From positions 243,977-307,976 of the forward strand of contig JAQWOH010000074.1 of NCBI GenBank assembly GCA_029245955.1: a stretch of 64,000 nucleotides of DNA, in the 5' to 3' direction. Positions 46,908 to 57,600 of this stretch are shown one piece after another. Source of the stretch: Fuerstiella sp. Lineage in GTDB: Bacteria; Planctomycetota; Planctomycetia; Planctomycetales; Planctomycetaceae. The translations under genes and the position numbers were made by a program. A model generated the notes under the pieces. It ran no database searches. It was not told the DNA's origin and saw nothing but the letters and a program-made list of their open reading frames with translations. The first letter of the stretch is position 1. Each line of letters begins with the position of its first letter.

Positions 46908-47501
46908 ATGGCAGACGGAATTGACGTCACATCGCTCACCCTGCTGGGACGGGCGAAGTCTAATGATGAAGACGCCTGGCATCAGGTCGTGCATTTGTAC
47001 GGTCCGTTGGTAGAAAAGTGGTGTCGTCGTTATGGACTGGGGGCAGAGGATGCCGCCGACGTCTTCCAGGAAACGTTCAAGACAGTGGCGCGGCATATTG
47101 GTGACTTTGTGCCGGGACGGTCTGTTGCTTCTTTTCGTTCGTGGCTGAAAACGATTGTCAGAACCCGTACGATTGACTACCTGCGAAAGTCCAAACGTCA
47201 TGCGGATGCGGCGGGTGGAACGGCCGCGCAAATGCGAATTTCCGATCTTCCGGATCCGTTGGCCGAAGATTCCGATGAAGAAGCTGAGGCGGATGATGCG
47301 CTGGTTGTGCATCGGGCGATGGATCTGATTCAGGGCGAATTCAATCCCCGCAACTGGTCGGCCTTTGAACAGGTTGCTTTGCAGGGCCGTACGGCCATAG
47401 ATGTAGCAGCAGAATTGAACGTCACCCCGCAGACGATCAGGCAGGCAAATTACAGAATACGGCGACGGCTGCGTCTGATCCTGGAGGATCTGGTGGAGTA
47501 G
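46908..47501 (+). CDS. ECF-type RNA polymerase sigma factor
   Basis: 197 residues. Region 2 is seen in AWHQVVHLYGPLVEKWCRRYG and ADVFQETFKTVARH...FRSWLKTIVRTRTIDYLR (residues about 20-100). An acidic linker (DPLAEDSDEEAEADD) follows, then region 4 with the helix-turn-helix ALQGRTAIDVAAELNVTPQTIRQANYRIRRRL. No region 1 or 3, as in ECF sigma factors. It lies 124 bases upstream of the receptor kinase, and planctomycetes are known to couple some ECF factors to kinases. The two probably form one signalling unit. Confidence 0.92.
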   Translation: MADGIDVTSLTLLGRAKSNDEDAWHQVVHLYGPLVEKWCRRYGLGAEDAADVFQETFKTVARHIGDFVPGRSVASFRSWLKTIVRTRTIDYLRKSKRHADAAGGTAAQMRISDLPDPLAEDSDEEAEADDALVVHRAMDLIQGEFNPRNWSAFEQVALQGRTAIDVAAELNVTPQTIRQANYRIRRRLRLILEDLVE

Positions 47502-47625
47502 CCGTTATCCGGATACGTTCTTCTTGTGATACAAATGATGGGTAGAATCCGACGGCGGACGAAGGAAATACAGATTACCAGTGACATACAGAGACTTCGT
47601 GCTTTCAGGTCGCAACTGACTCCTG

Positions 47626-50388
47626 ATGCTGTGGTCAACCGTTAACAGAATTCAGATGGCTATCTCACCAACAAGAATTCAAACCTGCCCGCCGAACGAT
47701 GTTCTGGACCAGTTGGTGTCCGGAAGTCTGCACGAGGAAAGTGCCGACAATCTGTTTCAGCATCTTGAAGCCTGCGACTTCTGTCAGAACAAAGTGGACG
47801 AACTGGAACGACGAGCTACGGGTGTATTGGCTTCTGTCCGGAACAGGCCGAAGAACAAGTCGGATCAGCCACAGCTTGAGAAACTGATTCGTAAAGTTCA
47901 GAATCTGGGTGCGTCTGAAGGTGTCGCTGCCTCATTGCCCCAGGAGGCAGTACCTGTGGACAGTTTTGTCACCGGACTGCGGCGGTGCGGGCTGTTCCCT
48001 GCCGAGGAGGTGGACGACCTGCTGAACCAGGTGAAGGCCGATGACAGCAGTTCAATGGCCAGGCAGCTGATCAGGAAACGAAAACTGACGCCCTTTCAGG
48101 CACGCGTTCTGTTGAAAGGTCGCTGGAAGGGGCTCGTTCTCGGCAACTACGTGCTGCTGAACAAGCTCGGCCAGGGTGGCATGGGGAATGTTTTCAAAGC
48201 ACAGCACCGTCGTCTGGGCCGCGTCGTCTGTGTCAAGGTGATGAATTCCGCAGGGCGAAAGTCACCCAATATGATGGAACGGTTTCGCAATGAAGCACGT
48301 ACCGTCGCGGCATTAAGTCATCCAAACTTTGTTGTGGCCCATGACGCAGACGAGGCCGAAGGTGTTCCGTTTCTGGTCATGGAATACATTGAAGGCAGCG
48401 ACCTTGCGAAGCATGTGGCTGCTCATGGCCCGTTACCAGTCACGCAGGTGCTGGAGCTTGTGGCCGAAGCTGCTGAAGCTCTGCAGTACGCCCATGACCG
48501 GGGAATTACGCATCGTGATATAAAACCACACAATCTGCTGTTGTCGAAAGATTCTGATTCTGACTCGCTGAGCATCAAGATACTGGATATGGGGCTGGCA
48601 CGCTTCGATTCCGTGCTGAACGACGACCCGGATACAGCGACGCACGCAGCCATGACCAACACCGGGGTGATCATGGGTACCGTCGACTACATGTCTCCGG
48701 AACAGGCACTGCGAAGTCGCGATGCGGACAACCGCTCAGATATTTATAGTCTTGGGTGCACGCTGCATTATCTGTTGACGGGCAGGCCGGTCTTCGAAGG
48801 CGATACAGTCATGGCGCGACTGATTGCTCATCGCGAAATTCCGGTCCCATCAATCGAACAGAAATGCAGCGGCGCCATGCATGGTCTGGATGCTGTATTT
48901 AACCGTATGCTGGCCAAGAAACCCAAGCGTCGCTATCAAACGATGACAGAAGTCGCGGCTGACATTAATGCTCTTCTTACAGGGCGGGTTCCCGTGGCCG
49001 TCGAAATCTGTCCTGAGGATGAGGACTCGATCCTGGACCCGCGTCGTGGGCGGCGCCGCCGACGACCAGCCTACGCCGCCTGGGCTGGAATTCTTGTCAC
49101 GATCTGTCTTATTGGTGCAGGCATCTGGTTGGCTCTTTTCGATCAGGTAGGAACCACAATGCGGCTGCCACGTCCGGCAGGCAATGGTGTGTCGACCGTC
49201 GGCAACAACATGGCAATCAGGCCGGTTGTTGATCAGGAACTCGCAGCAACAGGACTGGCATTTCCGGCAACCTTCGGAGGTGGCAATCGTTTGCTGGATG
49301 GAGGCGATGGTCGGGCGCTCGCAGTCCTGCCCGTGGCACGATTTAATGAGACAGAATACCTGGCACTTGAACGGCAACTTGAGACCCTGAATATTGACCT
49401 GACTGTGGCAACGATTCGTGGCGAACAGCCCCGGCCGACAAATGACGAAGAACTTCAAATCGGATTTCCGGTTCCGCTGGCGGAAGTCCGTGTTGACAAT
49501 TTCGATATGATCTTTTTTGTCAGCGGGTCGACCGCCGAGTTTCAGTCCAGAGCCGGGATTCAGACGATTGATCCACTGATTGACACAGCGATCGGTCAGG
49601 GACTGGTCGTCGGAGCTTTTTCCCGGGAATCGCTGCAGGCTATCGTCGGCGCTGAATTCTATTCGCAGTGTGCTCCTGAACTTGATGGTCATGTTACGTC
49701 CGGCAGTCCGGAGGGTCTGGACGGGTATGTCGTACATTCACAAAGTGCCGTGCAGACAAAGGCGCTGGTGCGCAAAGCAAAGCAGCTGTGTGAAGAAACA
49801 GGTGACGGTCGCAAATTCGGCATGTCCAGTGGAGGCCGCGTGGCCACGCGTTCCAACGGGTTTCCTGGCCGAGCTCTGGTGGTCCTGCCCGACCGATTTG
49901 ATCAGACTGAATTCCAGAGTCTTGTCGCAGCGCTCGGCGAACGCGCGATTGGATTCGAAGTCGCGTCGTCACGATGGGGACAGATTTATTCTCTCGATCA
50001 GACCGTCAACCGAATTGCAGACAGGATGCTGGATGAGTTTGCTCCACGAAACTACGACTTCGTCTTCTTTGTCGGAGGCAATACGATCGCCTTTAGTGAA
50101 TCGGAAACCAGCAGACGTCTCAAACAGATGGCTGCTCGAGGACTGGAGACCGGTCTTGTTCTTGCATCCACTTCAGCAAGTGGTCGTGTGTTGTTAGACA
50201 TGGCTGATGCGTGTGAGGACTGTACATTTGAGAATGTGAATCAGATTGCTGTTGGTAAGCCGCTCAGCCGGTCCGGTGCAGTCGTTATCGCTGATTCGCC
50301 CCAATTGATAAAGGCCCTGGTGAAGCGGGCGATCATCATGCGAGATGCAGTGATCGAACGGCTTCGTACAGAGTCGTTTCGAGACTGA
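47626..50388 (+). CDS. receptor-like Ser/Thr kinase with zinc-finger-like N-terminus and two DJ-1/PfpI-like domains
   Basis: 920 residues (a start at 47656 is also possible). Residues 46-53 carry HxxxCxxC (HLEACDFC), the pattern of zinc-containing anti-sigma domains. The kinase covers about 175-450: glycine loop LGQGGMGNVFKA, lysine in VCVKVM, catalytic loop THRDIKPHNLLL, and DMG instead of DFG. One membrane helix lies near 485-506. The outside part holds two related domains (about 563-730 and 748-910), each with a VLP-start strand, a central NxDFxFFVxG-type strand and a GLVxxAxS-like elbow, matching the DJ-1/PfpI fold. The usual nucleophilic Cys at the elbow is not visible, so these may sense rather than catalyse. 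Confidence 0.85.
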   Translation: MLWSTVNRIQMAISPTRIQTCPPNDVLDQLVSGSLHEESADNLFQHLEACDFCQNKVDELERRATGVLASVRNRPKNKSDQPQLEKLIRKVQNLGASEGVAASLPQEAVPVDSFVTGLRRCGLFPAEEVDDLLNQVKADDSSSMARQLIRKRKLTPFQARVLLKGRWKGLVLGNYVLLNKLGQGGMGNVFKAQHRRLGRVVCVKVMNSAGRKSPNMMERFRNEARTVAALSHPNFVVAHDADEAEGVPFLVMEYIEGSDLAKHVAAHGPLPVTQVLELVAEAAEALQYAHDRGITHRDIKPHNLLLSKDSDSDSLSIKILDMGLARFDSVLNDDPDTATHAAMTNTGVIMGTVDYMSPEQALRSRDADNRSDIYSLGCTLHYLLTGRPVFEGDTVMARLIAHREIPVPSIEQKCSGAMHGLDAVFNRMLAKKPKRRYQTMTEVAADINALLTGRVPVAVEICPEDEDSILDPRRGRRRRRPAYAAWAGILVTICLIGAGIWLALFDQVGTTMRLPRPAGNGVSTVGNNMAIRPVVDQELAATGLAFPATFGGGNRLLDGGDGRALAVLPVARFNETEYLALERQLETLNIDLTVATIRGEQPRPTNDEELQIGFPVPLAEVRVDNFDMIFFVSGSTAEFQSRAGIQTIDPLIDTAIGQGLVVGAFSRESLQAIVGAEFYSQCAPELDGHVTSGSPEGLDGYVVHSQSAVQTKALVRKAKQLCEETGDGRKFGMSSGGRVATRSNGFPGRALVVLPDRFDQTEFQSLVAALGERAIGFEVASSRWGQIYSLDQTVNRIADRMLDEFAPRNYDFVFFVGGNTIAFSESETSRRLKQMAARGLETGLVLASTSASGRVLLDMADACEDCTFENVNQIAVGKPLSRSGAVVIADSPQLIKALVKRAIIMRDAVIERLRTESFRD

Positions 50389-50454
50389 AAAGACACCAGG
50401 CAGACGGTGAGGAATCTTCACGACACGTTCGCCACACAATGTTAGAATCCCGCT

Positions 50455-51285
50455 ATGAATGTTTTTTCAGCTATCCTGTTGTTGTTCGTGTTCTGTGTCA
50501 GCATGCACGAACCGTTGTTTGCAGCGGTCGCCGACGAAGGCGTCAATCTCTCGCTGCCCTCGATTGGGCCGGCGCAGCAGCAGTACCCACTTAGTCCGGA
50601 TGAACGGGCGGCAATTACGAAGAGATTCAAGACTGTACTTGTAGAATCGCCGGCACCGGTGGACGGCGCCGCTAACGCCACGCAGGTGCACTCACGACGC
50701 GGAGATGCTCTGTTTTTTCTGCGACGCTATCCGGAGTCGGTGGTTGAGTATCAGGCGATGGTTAGACTGGATCCGTCGCTTGATGCGTCCCACTGGCGAC
50801 TTGGCATCGCACTCTTTTTTGCCGGCCAGCCTGCCAACGCTGCCGCGCAGTTCGATAAGTATCATTCCTTCGACAACGTGGATCGAGAAAACGGAATCTG
50901 GCGTTATCTGTCGCAGCGGAAAGCTACCGACGCCGCAACGGCCAGGAAGGAACTGTTGCGTTACGAAAAAGATGATCGGGAGCCGTTCCCCGCTGTCTAT
51001 AAACTTTTCGACGGTTCATTTTCTGCTGAGGCCGCCCTGCGCAGCATTCCCCGGAACCTGCCGGCGAAGGAACTTGAGAAACGACTCTTCTACACCGAGC
51101 TGTACATCGGCGTGTATGCGGCAGCACAGGGGAAACACGCTGACGCTGAAAAATATCTGCGTCTGGCAGTCTCACGGAAATGGCCACGCGACAGCGGCTT
51201 CGGCCCGAATTACATGTGGCACGTGGCACGCGTCCAGCTGGCCGACCTGGTACAGGTGAAATCTGAATCGAAAAAGGCGCCATGA
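50455..51285 (+). CDS. exported TPR protein
   Basis: 276 residues with a signal peptide (MNVFSAILLLFVFCVSMHEPLFA). TPR-like helices: RGDALFFLRRYPESVVEYQAMVRLDPS, GIALFFAGQPANAAAQFDKY, and GVYAAAQGKHADAEKYLRLAV at residues about 80-145 and 225-260. The pattern matches exported TPR proteins with no enzymatic motif. It starts 66 bases after the kinase and may be in the same transcript, perhaps as an envelope partner. Convergent with the next gene. Confidence 0.8.
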   Translation: MNVFSAILLLFVFCVSMHEPLFAAVADEGVNLSLPSIGPAQQQYPLSPDERAAITKRFKTVLVESPAPVDGAANATQVHSRRGDALFFLRRYPESVVEYQAMVRLDPSLDASHWRLGIALFFAGQPANAAAQFDKYHSFDNVDRENGIWRYLSQRKATDAATARKELLRYEKDDREPFPAVYKLFDGSFSAEAALRSIPRNLPAKELEKRLFYTELYIGVYAAAQGKHADAEKYLRLAVSRKWPRDSGFGPNYMWHVARVQLADLVQVKSESKKAP

Positions 51286-51317
51286 CCAATTGTGGCTGTG
51301 ACCGCCACAGTGATGCT

Positions 51318-52010
51318 TCAGTGATCGCAGTCGCTCAGCCAGAAATGCACCCACGCCAGAGGAATTCCGATGTGAGCCACTGTAACCTCACCGGTGAACT
51401 GGCTGGCCGAAGGCCGCTGAAACCCTTGTTTCATGCCGACAAATGTGACGGTTGCGTCGGCGTTGGTGCAGATGCCATCCGCCACCCCGGTGTCACAGTT
51501 CAGGCCGGAAGGCACGTCTACCGCAAGAACCCGGGCAGACGAACCGTTAACTGCTTTGATAATCGCCGAAAACGGTGGGCGTGGACCGCCACTCACTCCT
51601 GTGCCCAGCAGGCAGTCCAGAATCCAGTCGTTGTCGGTCAATTCAGAGAAAAGCTGTTCCCAGTCGTTTACCGTATTACCTTCTTTGACGATTCCCCCGG
51701 ATGCCAGCAGAAAGCTAAGATTGTGATTTGCATCGTCAGTCAGGGCTTTGCCTGTCCGTACCAGGTAAACGGCTGCCGCAACACCAACTGACGCCAGCAG
51801 TCGGGCAATGGCCAGCCCGTCACCGCCGTTGTTTCCCGGCCCGCACAAAATCAGTATCTGTCCGTCGATTTCCCCATTTCTTAAGAGCACCTCGGTCACA
51901 CCTCGAGCTGCATTTTCCATCAGCAGCAGGCTTGGCAGGCCTAGATGCTCCATCGCGGCCGCGTCCACCTGTCTTGCCTGGTCACGGGAAAGAACAGGAT
52001 AATCGGTCAT
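51318..52010 (-). CDS. nnrE: NAD(P)H-hydrate epimerase
   Basis: 230 residues from the ATG at 52010 (frame open to 52094). YjeF_N fold: MENAARGVTEVLLR, ILCGPGNNGGDGLAIARLL, ILDCLLGTGVSGGPRPPF, AVDVPSGLNCDTGV and TFVGMKQGF. It epimerises damaged R-NAD(P)HX for repair by the dehydratase. The dehydratase (CARKD) domain, often fused, is absent here, so it is encoded elsewhere. Divergent from the SDR gene. Confidence 0.94.
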   Translation of the reverse strand: MTDYPVLSRDQARQVDAAAMEHLGLPSLLLMENAARGVTEVLLRNGEIDGQILILCGPGNNGGDGLAIARLLASVGVAAAVYLVRTGKALTDDANHNLSFLLASGGIVKEGNTVNDWEQLFSELTDNDWILDCLLGTGVSGGPRPPFSAIIKAVNGSSARVLAVDVPSGLNCDTGVADGICTNADATVTFVGMKQGFQRPSASQFTGEVTVAHIGIPLAWVHFWLSDCDH

Positions 52011-52298
52011 GTCTTTGCGGACCTTGGTTAACTTCGAGAGGAAAATACTGGAAATCTGAGTGTTCGGCGTCACTATCCGGGGCTGAATGTTCAATTCGTG
52101 ACCGCCAGTCTGCAGAATACGCAGAATGAATGACGAGTGGTAGAAAAGTAGTAAGATACCCTCAACTGTCGACGTTTTGTGAATTTACGACAAGTACTGC
52201 AGCGGCATCAGAAGTCCCGGCAGTGCTCGACAGATGTGTGTGAAAGACTGATTGGCGTCGTTCCGACCAATTACCTGCAACAGGGTTGAAAGAAGTCC

Positions 52299-53147
52299 TT
52301 GTTAGATTCCTTTAACGATCGCTGGGCTCTCGTCACGGGGGCCTCCTCCGGCATTGGAGCCGAGTTCGCTGCGCGGCTGGCAGGTCGAGGCATGCATCTG
52401 GTTCTTGCGGCCAGACGCGCTGACCGCATGAACGAGCTCGCTGAAAGCCTGGAGACAAAACACGGAACGAAATGCCACATCGTTGCCATCGACCTGTCTA
52501 CGTCAGATGCGGGCGCAAAGCTGATTGACGAGATTAACAAGCTGGGCGTTGATATTGAGCTGCTGATTAACAACGCCGGTGTGGGACTGATTGGTGAGGT
52601 CTCAACGACGGATCCGATTGATATTCAGCAGATGCTGAAGCTGAACGTAAACACACTGACGGATCTGAGCTATCGAGTTCTTCCCGGCATGCTGGAACGC
52701 GGGCACGGAGCCATCATTAACGTCTCGTCCGTGGCCGCCTTTCAACCCGTTGCTTATATGGGAGCGTACGCCGCCAGCAAGTCGTACGTGTTGCACCTCA
52801 GTGAGGCATTGTGGGCCGAATCACGAAGTCGCGGGGTGACGGTCCTGGCTCTGTGCCCGGGCGTCACTGAAACCGAGTTCTTTGACGTGGCCGGAGCACC
52901 GGGATGGTTAAAGAAACATTCCTCGCAGACGCCCGCTAAAGTCGTTCGCAAGGCGTTGACAGCTTTGGAAAAACGTCGGCAGTTCGTAGTCACCAACTGG
53001 AAGGACTACATCATGACCATTCTGGTGCGACTGGCGACTCGTCGTACGGCCGTCAACGAGTCCAAACGTTATTTTCGGCCCGGCAGGAAAGCCAACTCAA
53101 ATCAACCCGCCGCCACGCCGGAATCGGACGAACCGAAAAACTCATAA
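52299..53147 (+). CDS. short-chain dehydrogenase, classical type with long C-terminus
   Basis: 282 residues from a TTG start at 52299 with AGAAG upstream; no ATG lies before the conserved core. Motifs: VTGASSGIGAEFAARLAG, LINNAGVGLIG, NVSSVAAFQPVAYMGAYAASKSYVLHL (catalytic YAASK), LCPGVTETEF. The tail after residue 235 is basic (RTAVNESKRYF), as in DltE/YqjQ-like SDRs. Substrate unknown. TTG initiation is uncommon and should be noted. Confidence 0.9.
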   Translation: MLDSFNDRWALVTGASSGIGAEFAARLAGRGMHLVLAARRADRMNELAESLETKHGTKCHIVAIDLSTSDAGAKLIDEINKLGVDIELLINNAGVGLIGEVSTTDPIDIQQMLKLNVNTLTDLSYRVLPGMLERGHGAIINVSSVAAFQPVAYMGAYAASKSYVLHLSEALWAESRSRGVTVLALCPGVTETEFFDVAGAPGWLKKHSSQTPAKVVRKALTALEKRRQFVVTNWKDYIMTILVRLATRRTAVNESKRYFRPGRKANSNQPAATPESDEPKNS

Positions 53148-53206
53148 CGACCATCATGGATCCGCGATCCACGTTGGCTGCTTGATCGCAGCGGCGAAAC
53201 CTGCAG

Positions 53207-54646
53207 CTACGACAGAATGTCCCGTACGATCTCACCGTGCACGTCTGTCAGGCGATAATCGCGGCCCTGAAAACGGTGCGTCAGCTGCTTGTGATTGAAT
53301 CCCAGCAGGTGCAGTATTGTGGCATGCAGATCGTGCACGTGTACGGGATCTTCGGCAACGTCGAATCCAAGGTCGTCTGTTGTACCATGGGTGACGCCAG
53401 CTTTGATTCCGCCACCGGCCAGCCACATGGAAAATGAGTTTGGATGGTGATCACGACCGTCGCTGCCGCCTTGCACCATCGGCGTGCGACCGAATTCTCC
53501 GCCCCAGATTACCAGCGTGTCCTTCAGCATCCCCTGCTGCTTAAGATCTTTAATTAACGCTGCCGCAGCCTGGTCCGTGTCTTTGCAGTTTCTGGCGATT
53601 CCATTTTTCAGATCGCCGTGTTGATCCCATGATTCGTGAAATAACTGCACGAATCTTACACCCTGCTGTACCAGTCGCCGCGCCAGCAGGCAGTTGTTGG
53701 CAAACGAAATCTCACCCGGCTTTGCCCCGTACATCTCAAGAATATGCTGCGGCTCTGTCGACAGCGACATGACTTCCGGCGCACTCGACTGCATTCGAAA
53801 CGCCATCTCATAAGAGTTGATTCGCGTCGCAATTTCCGGGTCGCCGACAACGTTCAGACGCCCGCTATTAAGTTGATTGATGGCATCGAGCGTCTGCCGC
53901 TGAACTGTCTGGTCAATCCCGTCGGGATTGGACAGGTACAGCACCGGGTCACCGCTGCTGCGAAATTCCACACCGGAATGAACAGTCGGCAGAAAACCGG
54001 AATTCCAGTTTCCATTACCTCCGCTGGGGCCTTTCTTCCCGCTGTTGAAGACAACGTATGCCGGCAGGTCACGCGATTCGCTGCCCAGACCGTACGTTAC
54101 CCATGACCCCATGCTCGGACGGCCGAACTGAGGCGAACCAGTGCTCATCAGCAGTTGTGCCGGGGCATGATTGAAGGCATGGGTCTTCATTGATCGAATG
54201 ATGCACAAATCATCCGCGACAGCCGCCGTATGCGGCAACATCTCGGACAGCTCTGCTCCGGACTCACCGTGCCTTGCGAACTTGTACTTGGGTCCCAGCA
54301 GTCTGGAATTCGGATCAATAAATGCAGCTCGATATCCGTCCAGCAGATCGGCCGGTGGAAGAGTGCCGTCCAGTTTTTCCAGCGCCGGCTTGTGGTCCAG
54401 CATCTCGAACTGACTGGGCCCGCCCCCCATGAACAGCAGAATGACGTTTTTCGCGCGGCCGGGATAATGCGGTTGTCTGACGGACAGGGGATTCGGATCC
54501 TGTGCGTCGGCCCTGACGCCTTCAGCCAGCAGTCCCGCCAGTGCCATCTGCCCCACGCCAAGTCCACATTGCTGCAGAAACCAGCGCCGTTTGGTCAGCG
54601 TGGCTGAACGCGTCGCAACGCGAGTGCTGTGTGACGAATTTTGCAT
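53207..54646 (-). CDS. DUF1501 family secreted protein (fourth pair)
   Basis: 479 residues with a twin-arginine-like N-terminus (TKRRWFLQQCGLGVGQMALAG). Signatures: ILLFMGGGPSQFEMLDHKP, KFARHGESGAELSEMLPHTA, DDLCIIRSMKTHAFNHAP, GRPSMGSWVTYGLGSESRD, EMYGAKPGEISFANNCLLA, VRFVQLFHESWDQHG, GRDHHPNSFSMWLAGGGIK. It is the closest in pattern to the partial copy at the left edge. It starts 43 bases after the haem gene ends. Function unknown. Confidence 0.95.
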   Translation of the reverse strand: MQNSSHSTRVATRSATLTKRRWFLQQCGLGVGQMALAGLLAEGVRADAQDPNPLSVRQPHYPGRAKNVILLFMGGGPSQFEMLDHKPALEKLDGTLPPADLLDGYRAAFIDPNSRLLGPKYKFARHGESGAELSEMLPHTAAVADDLCIIRSMKTHAFNHAPAQLLMSTGSPQFGRPSMGSWVTYGLGSESRDLPAYVVFNSGKKGPSGGNGNWNSGFLPTVHSGVEFRSSGDPVLYLSNPDGIDQTVQRQTLDAINQLNSGRLNVVGDPEIATRINSYEMAFRMQSSAPEVMSLSTEPQHILEMYGAKPGEISFANNCLLARRLVQQGVRFVQLFHESWDQHGDLKNGIARNCKDTDQAAAALIKDLKQQGMLKDTLVIWGGEFGRTPMVQGGSDGRDHHPNSFSMWLAGGGIKAGVTHGTTDDLGFDVAEDPVHVHDLHATILHLLGFNHKQLTHRFQGRDYRLTDVHGEIVRDILS

Positions 54647-54689
54647 GATTCATCTCCTGTGGCAGCCTTTCAGTTAACAGAAACTGTTT

Positions 54690-57600
54690 CTACTGCTTTG
54701 TAATCGTCTCATCCAGATTCAGAATCGCGCGGCAGACCACGATCCATGGTGCAAATTCCTTCGCCGATCGGCCGGTGAGCTGCTGGTATGTGTTCGTCGC
54801 AACGCCGACCAGTTTCTCGACGTCAATTTCTCCCGCTGATATTCGTTCGCGCTGTTGGTCAAGTAATGTCTGCAGGATCTGCAGTTCATCCGGAACGGCG
54901 GTGCGGCTGACACACAATCGATGAGCATACTGCAATCGATCGTGATCGGACGGACTGCTGTCTCGCAGGACGCGAGTCGCCATGGCCCGGGCACAATCGA
55001 AAAACTGCGGTTCATTCAGCATGACCAGTGCCTGCAAAGGAGTATTGCTGCGTTGTCTGCGAACACAGGCGGCATCACCCTTTGGCGCATCGAACACCTG
55101 CAGCGTCGGGTACGGTACAGTTCGATACCCATGAACATACAGGCTGCGACGATACTGCTGACCGTCGGCAGACCGGCGCCACTGTTTGGGGCCGTAACTG
55201 GCTGGCGGTTGAAACAGAAAGTCCGGAGCCGGCGGATAAACGCTGGGGCCACCAACAGCAGCGTTAAGCAATCCGCTGGCTGCCAGAGCAATATCTCGTA
55301 CAACCTCCGCATCCACACGAAATCGTGGTGCCCGGCTCAACAGCTCATTCAGAGGATCGCTGTCCTGCAACGCCGCCGGCATCAGGGACGCCTGCTGATA
55401 CGTTGCGGAGTTCACAATCAGTCGGTGAATGTGTTTCAGGCTCCAGTTGTTTTCCATCAGTTCCACAGCCAGCCAGTCTATCAACTCCGGGTGAGTCGGC
55501 GCGGGAGACTGGAAACCGAAGTCTTCCGGAGTTGTCACAATTCCTCGACCAAAGTAGGACTGCCAGATTCTGTTCACGATCACTCGAGCGGTTGTCGGAG
55601 CATCATCAGCAACCAGCCATTTTGCGAATCGCAATCGGTCAGGCTCATCAGACTGCGGGAACGAATTCAGAAATGCCGGCGCTGCGGCAGAAACCTGTTC
55701 ACCGTGATTCAGAAAGTCTCCTCGCATATACACATGTGTCGTCCGTGCCGTTGCCCGTGGCTGCGCCACCAGCTGGGAATCAGTTTCCGGAAAAGCCTGC
55801 CAGAGTTTTTCGACGGCAGCGTTATCGTCGGCGAAGTCCGGCACAGTCTTCCGCCACGCACTGAACAGCTGACTGTTTTGAGAAACCGTGCGTTCCGCCT
55901 CAGGGATCCCGAGTATTGTCTCGACTGGTGACGGCAGATTCGATTCAGCGACGGCCTCACTGTCCGTCACTGAGAAACGATAGCGACCCAGCAGATAGTT
56001 CTGGTTATCATCCGAATTCCAGCCCCCGTGCAGTTGGCGCAGTGTTATGGAAAGAATCACCGGCCCCGGCATGGACACAGGAGTCTCCGGAAAAAACACC
56101 ACGTGATGATCTTGATTGCGTCGGCCTGGTCCGACATCGGTTGTCCATGCTGTTTTGTTGTCGCCGTCGATGGCGTAGTCGGCCGGACCGGTCACACGCG
56201 TGTCCTTTTCCGGATCCCTGTCGCGATATACGGGCGGCAGGTTCGAATGTTCGGGATTAACATCCGCCCGGGCTCGTACAAATTTGATGTTCTGCTTCTT
56301 ACCGGGGTCATCGGCCGGAGCAATCGAAACTTCAAACGACGACAGCGCTCCGGTGCCGTAAATTGACCGCCCGGGGCCGCCTCGCGGCAACTGCGGGTGC
56401 ATCAGCGCGTCAAGACGAAATGCAGTAATCCTGTCCGCAGTTGTATTCAGACTGAACGTGTTGTTGGCTTTCGTAGGCGCATAGCTTTCACTGACAATCG
56501 AACCGTCCTCCAGCAAGCGAAATTTCTGTCCTTCATATGGACGGTCTGTTGGAACCAGAGTTCGCCACTCGACAAGTTTGGCGGCTTCGCTCCGCGTCCA
56601 TTTCGTCATTTGCTTCTGCCAGTCAGGTGTGCGTCGTTTGATCTCAGCCTCACGGTCAGCGATTCCATTCAGAACAAACTGTCGCGTCTGCTGCTGCGAC
56701 GGCGTAAAAACTGTTGCCGTGGCTTCATGGAAATCATTCAATGCGGCAAAAAGTTGATAGTATTCGCGCTGACTGACTGGGTCGTACTTGTGCGAATGAC
56801 ATTGAGCACACTGAGTGGTGATGCCAAGAATCGCCTTGCCGATGGCATCCATTCGGTCAAACATGCCTTCGACCCGAAATTGCTCCGGATCGGCGCCGCC
56901 TTCTTCGTTTATCATCGAGTTGCGAAGAAAGCCGGTGGCCACCAGCGCAGACTGCCCGCCGTCCGGCACCAGGTCTCCGGCGATCTGGTGAATTATAAAA
57001 TCGTTGTAAGGCATATCGGCGTTCATGGCACCGATCACCCAGTCCCGATAGAACCACACGCTGCGTTGTTTGTCCTTTTCGTAGCCATCGGAATCTGCAT
57101 AACGGGCCGCATCCAGCCACCATCGAGCCCAGCGTTCGCCAAAGTGGGGTGACTGCAGCAGATGCTCCACAAGCCGTTGGAACGCGTCGTCGCGTTGATC
57201 TGTGACAAACACGTCAACCTGCTCCGGAGTCGGCGGCAACCCCAGCATGTCGAGATACACCCGCCTGACCAGAGTGACCAGGTCCGCAGGCGGTCCTGAT
57301 TCAATATTGTGAATCGCCAGCTTTGCTGCGACAAAACTATCAATCGGGTTTCGGACTGGCCTGTCTGTGGTGAGGCCCGGCACTTCAGGCCGCTGAGGTG
57401 CAACGAAAGCCCAGTGTTCCGAGTACTCTGCACCTTCTGCGATCCATTTTCGCAGCAATGTCACTTCATCCGTGGAAACTTTCTTCTCCGTTGACTCAGG
57501 CGGCATAACCGTATCACCGTCGTCAGACAGGATCCGTTGCATAATTTTGCTGGCCCCGGGCTCACCAGGACTGATTGCACCTGATTCGATGGATGTGTTG

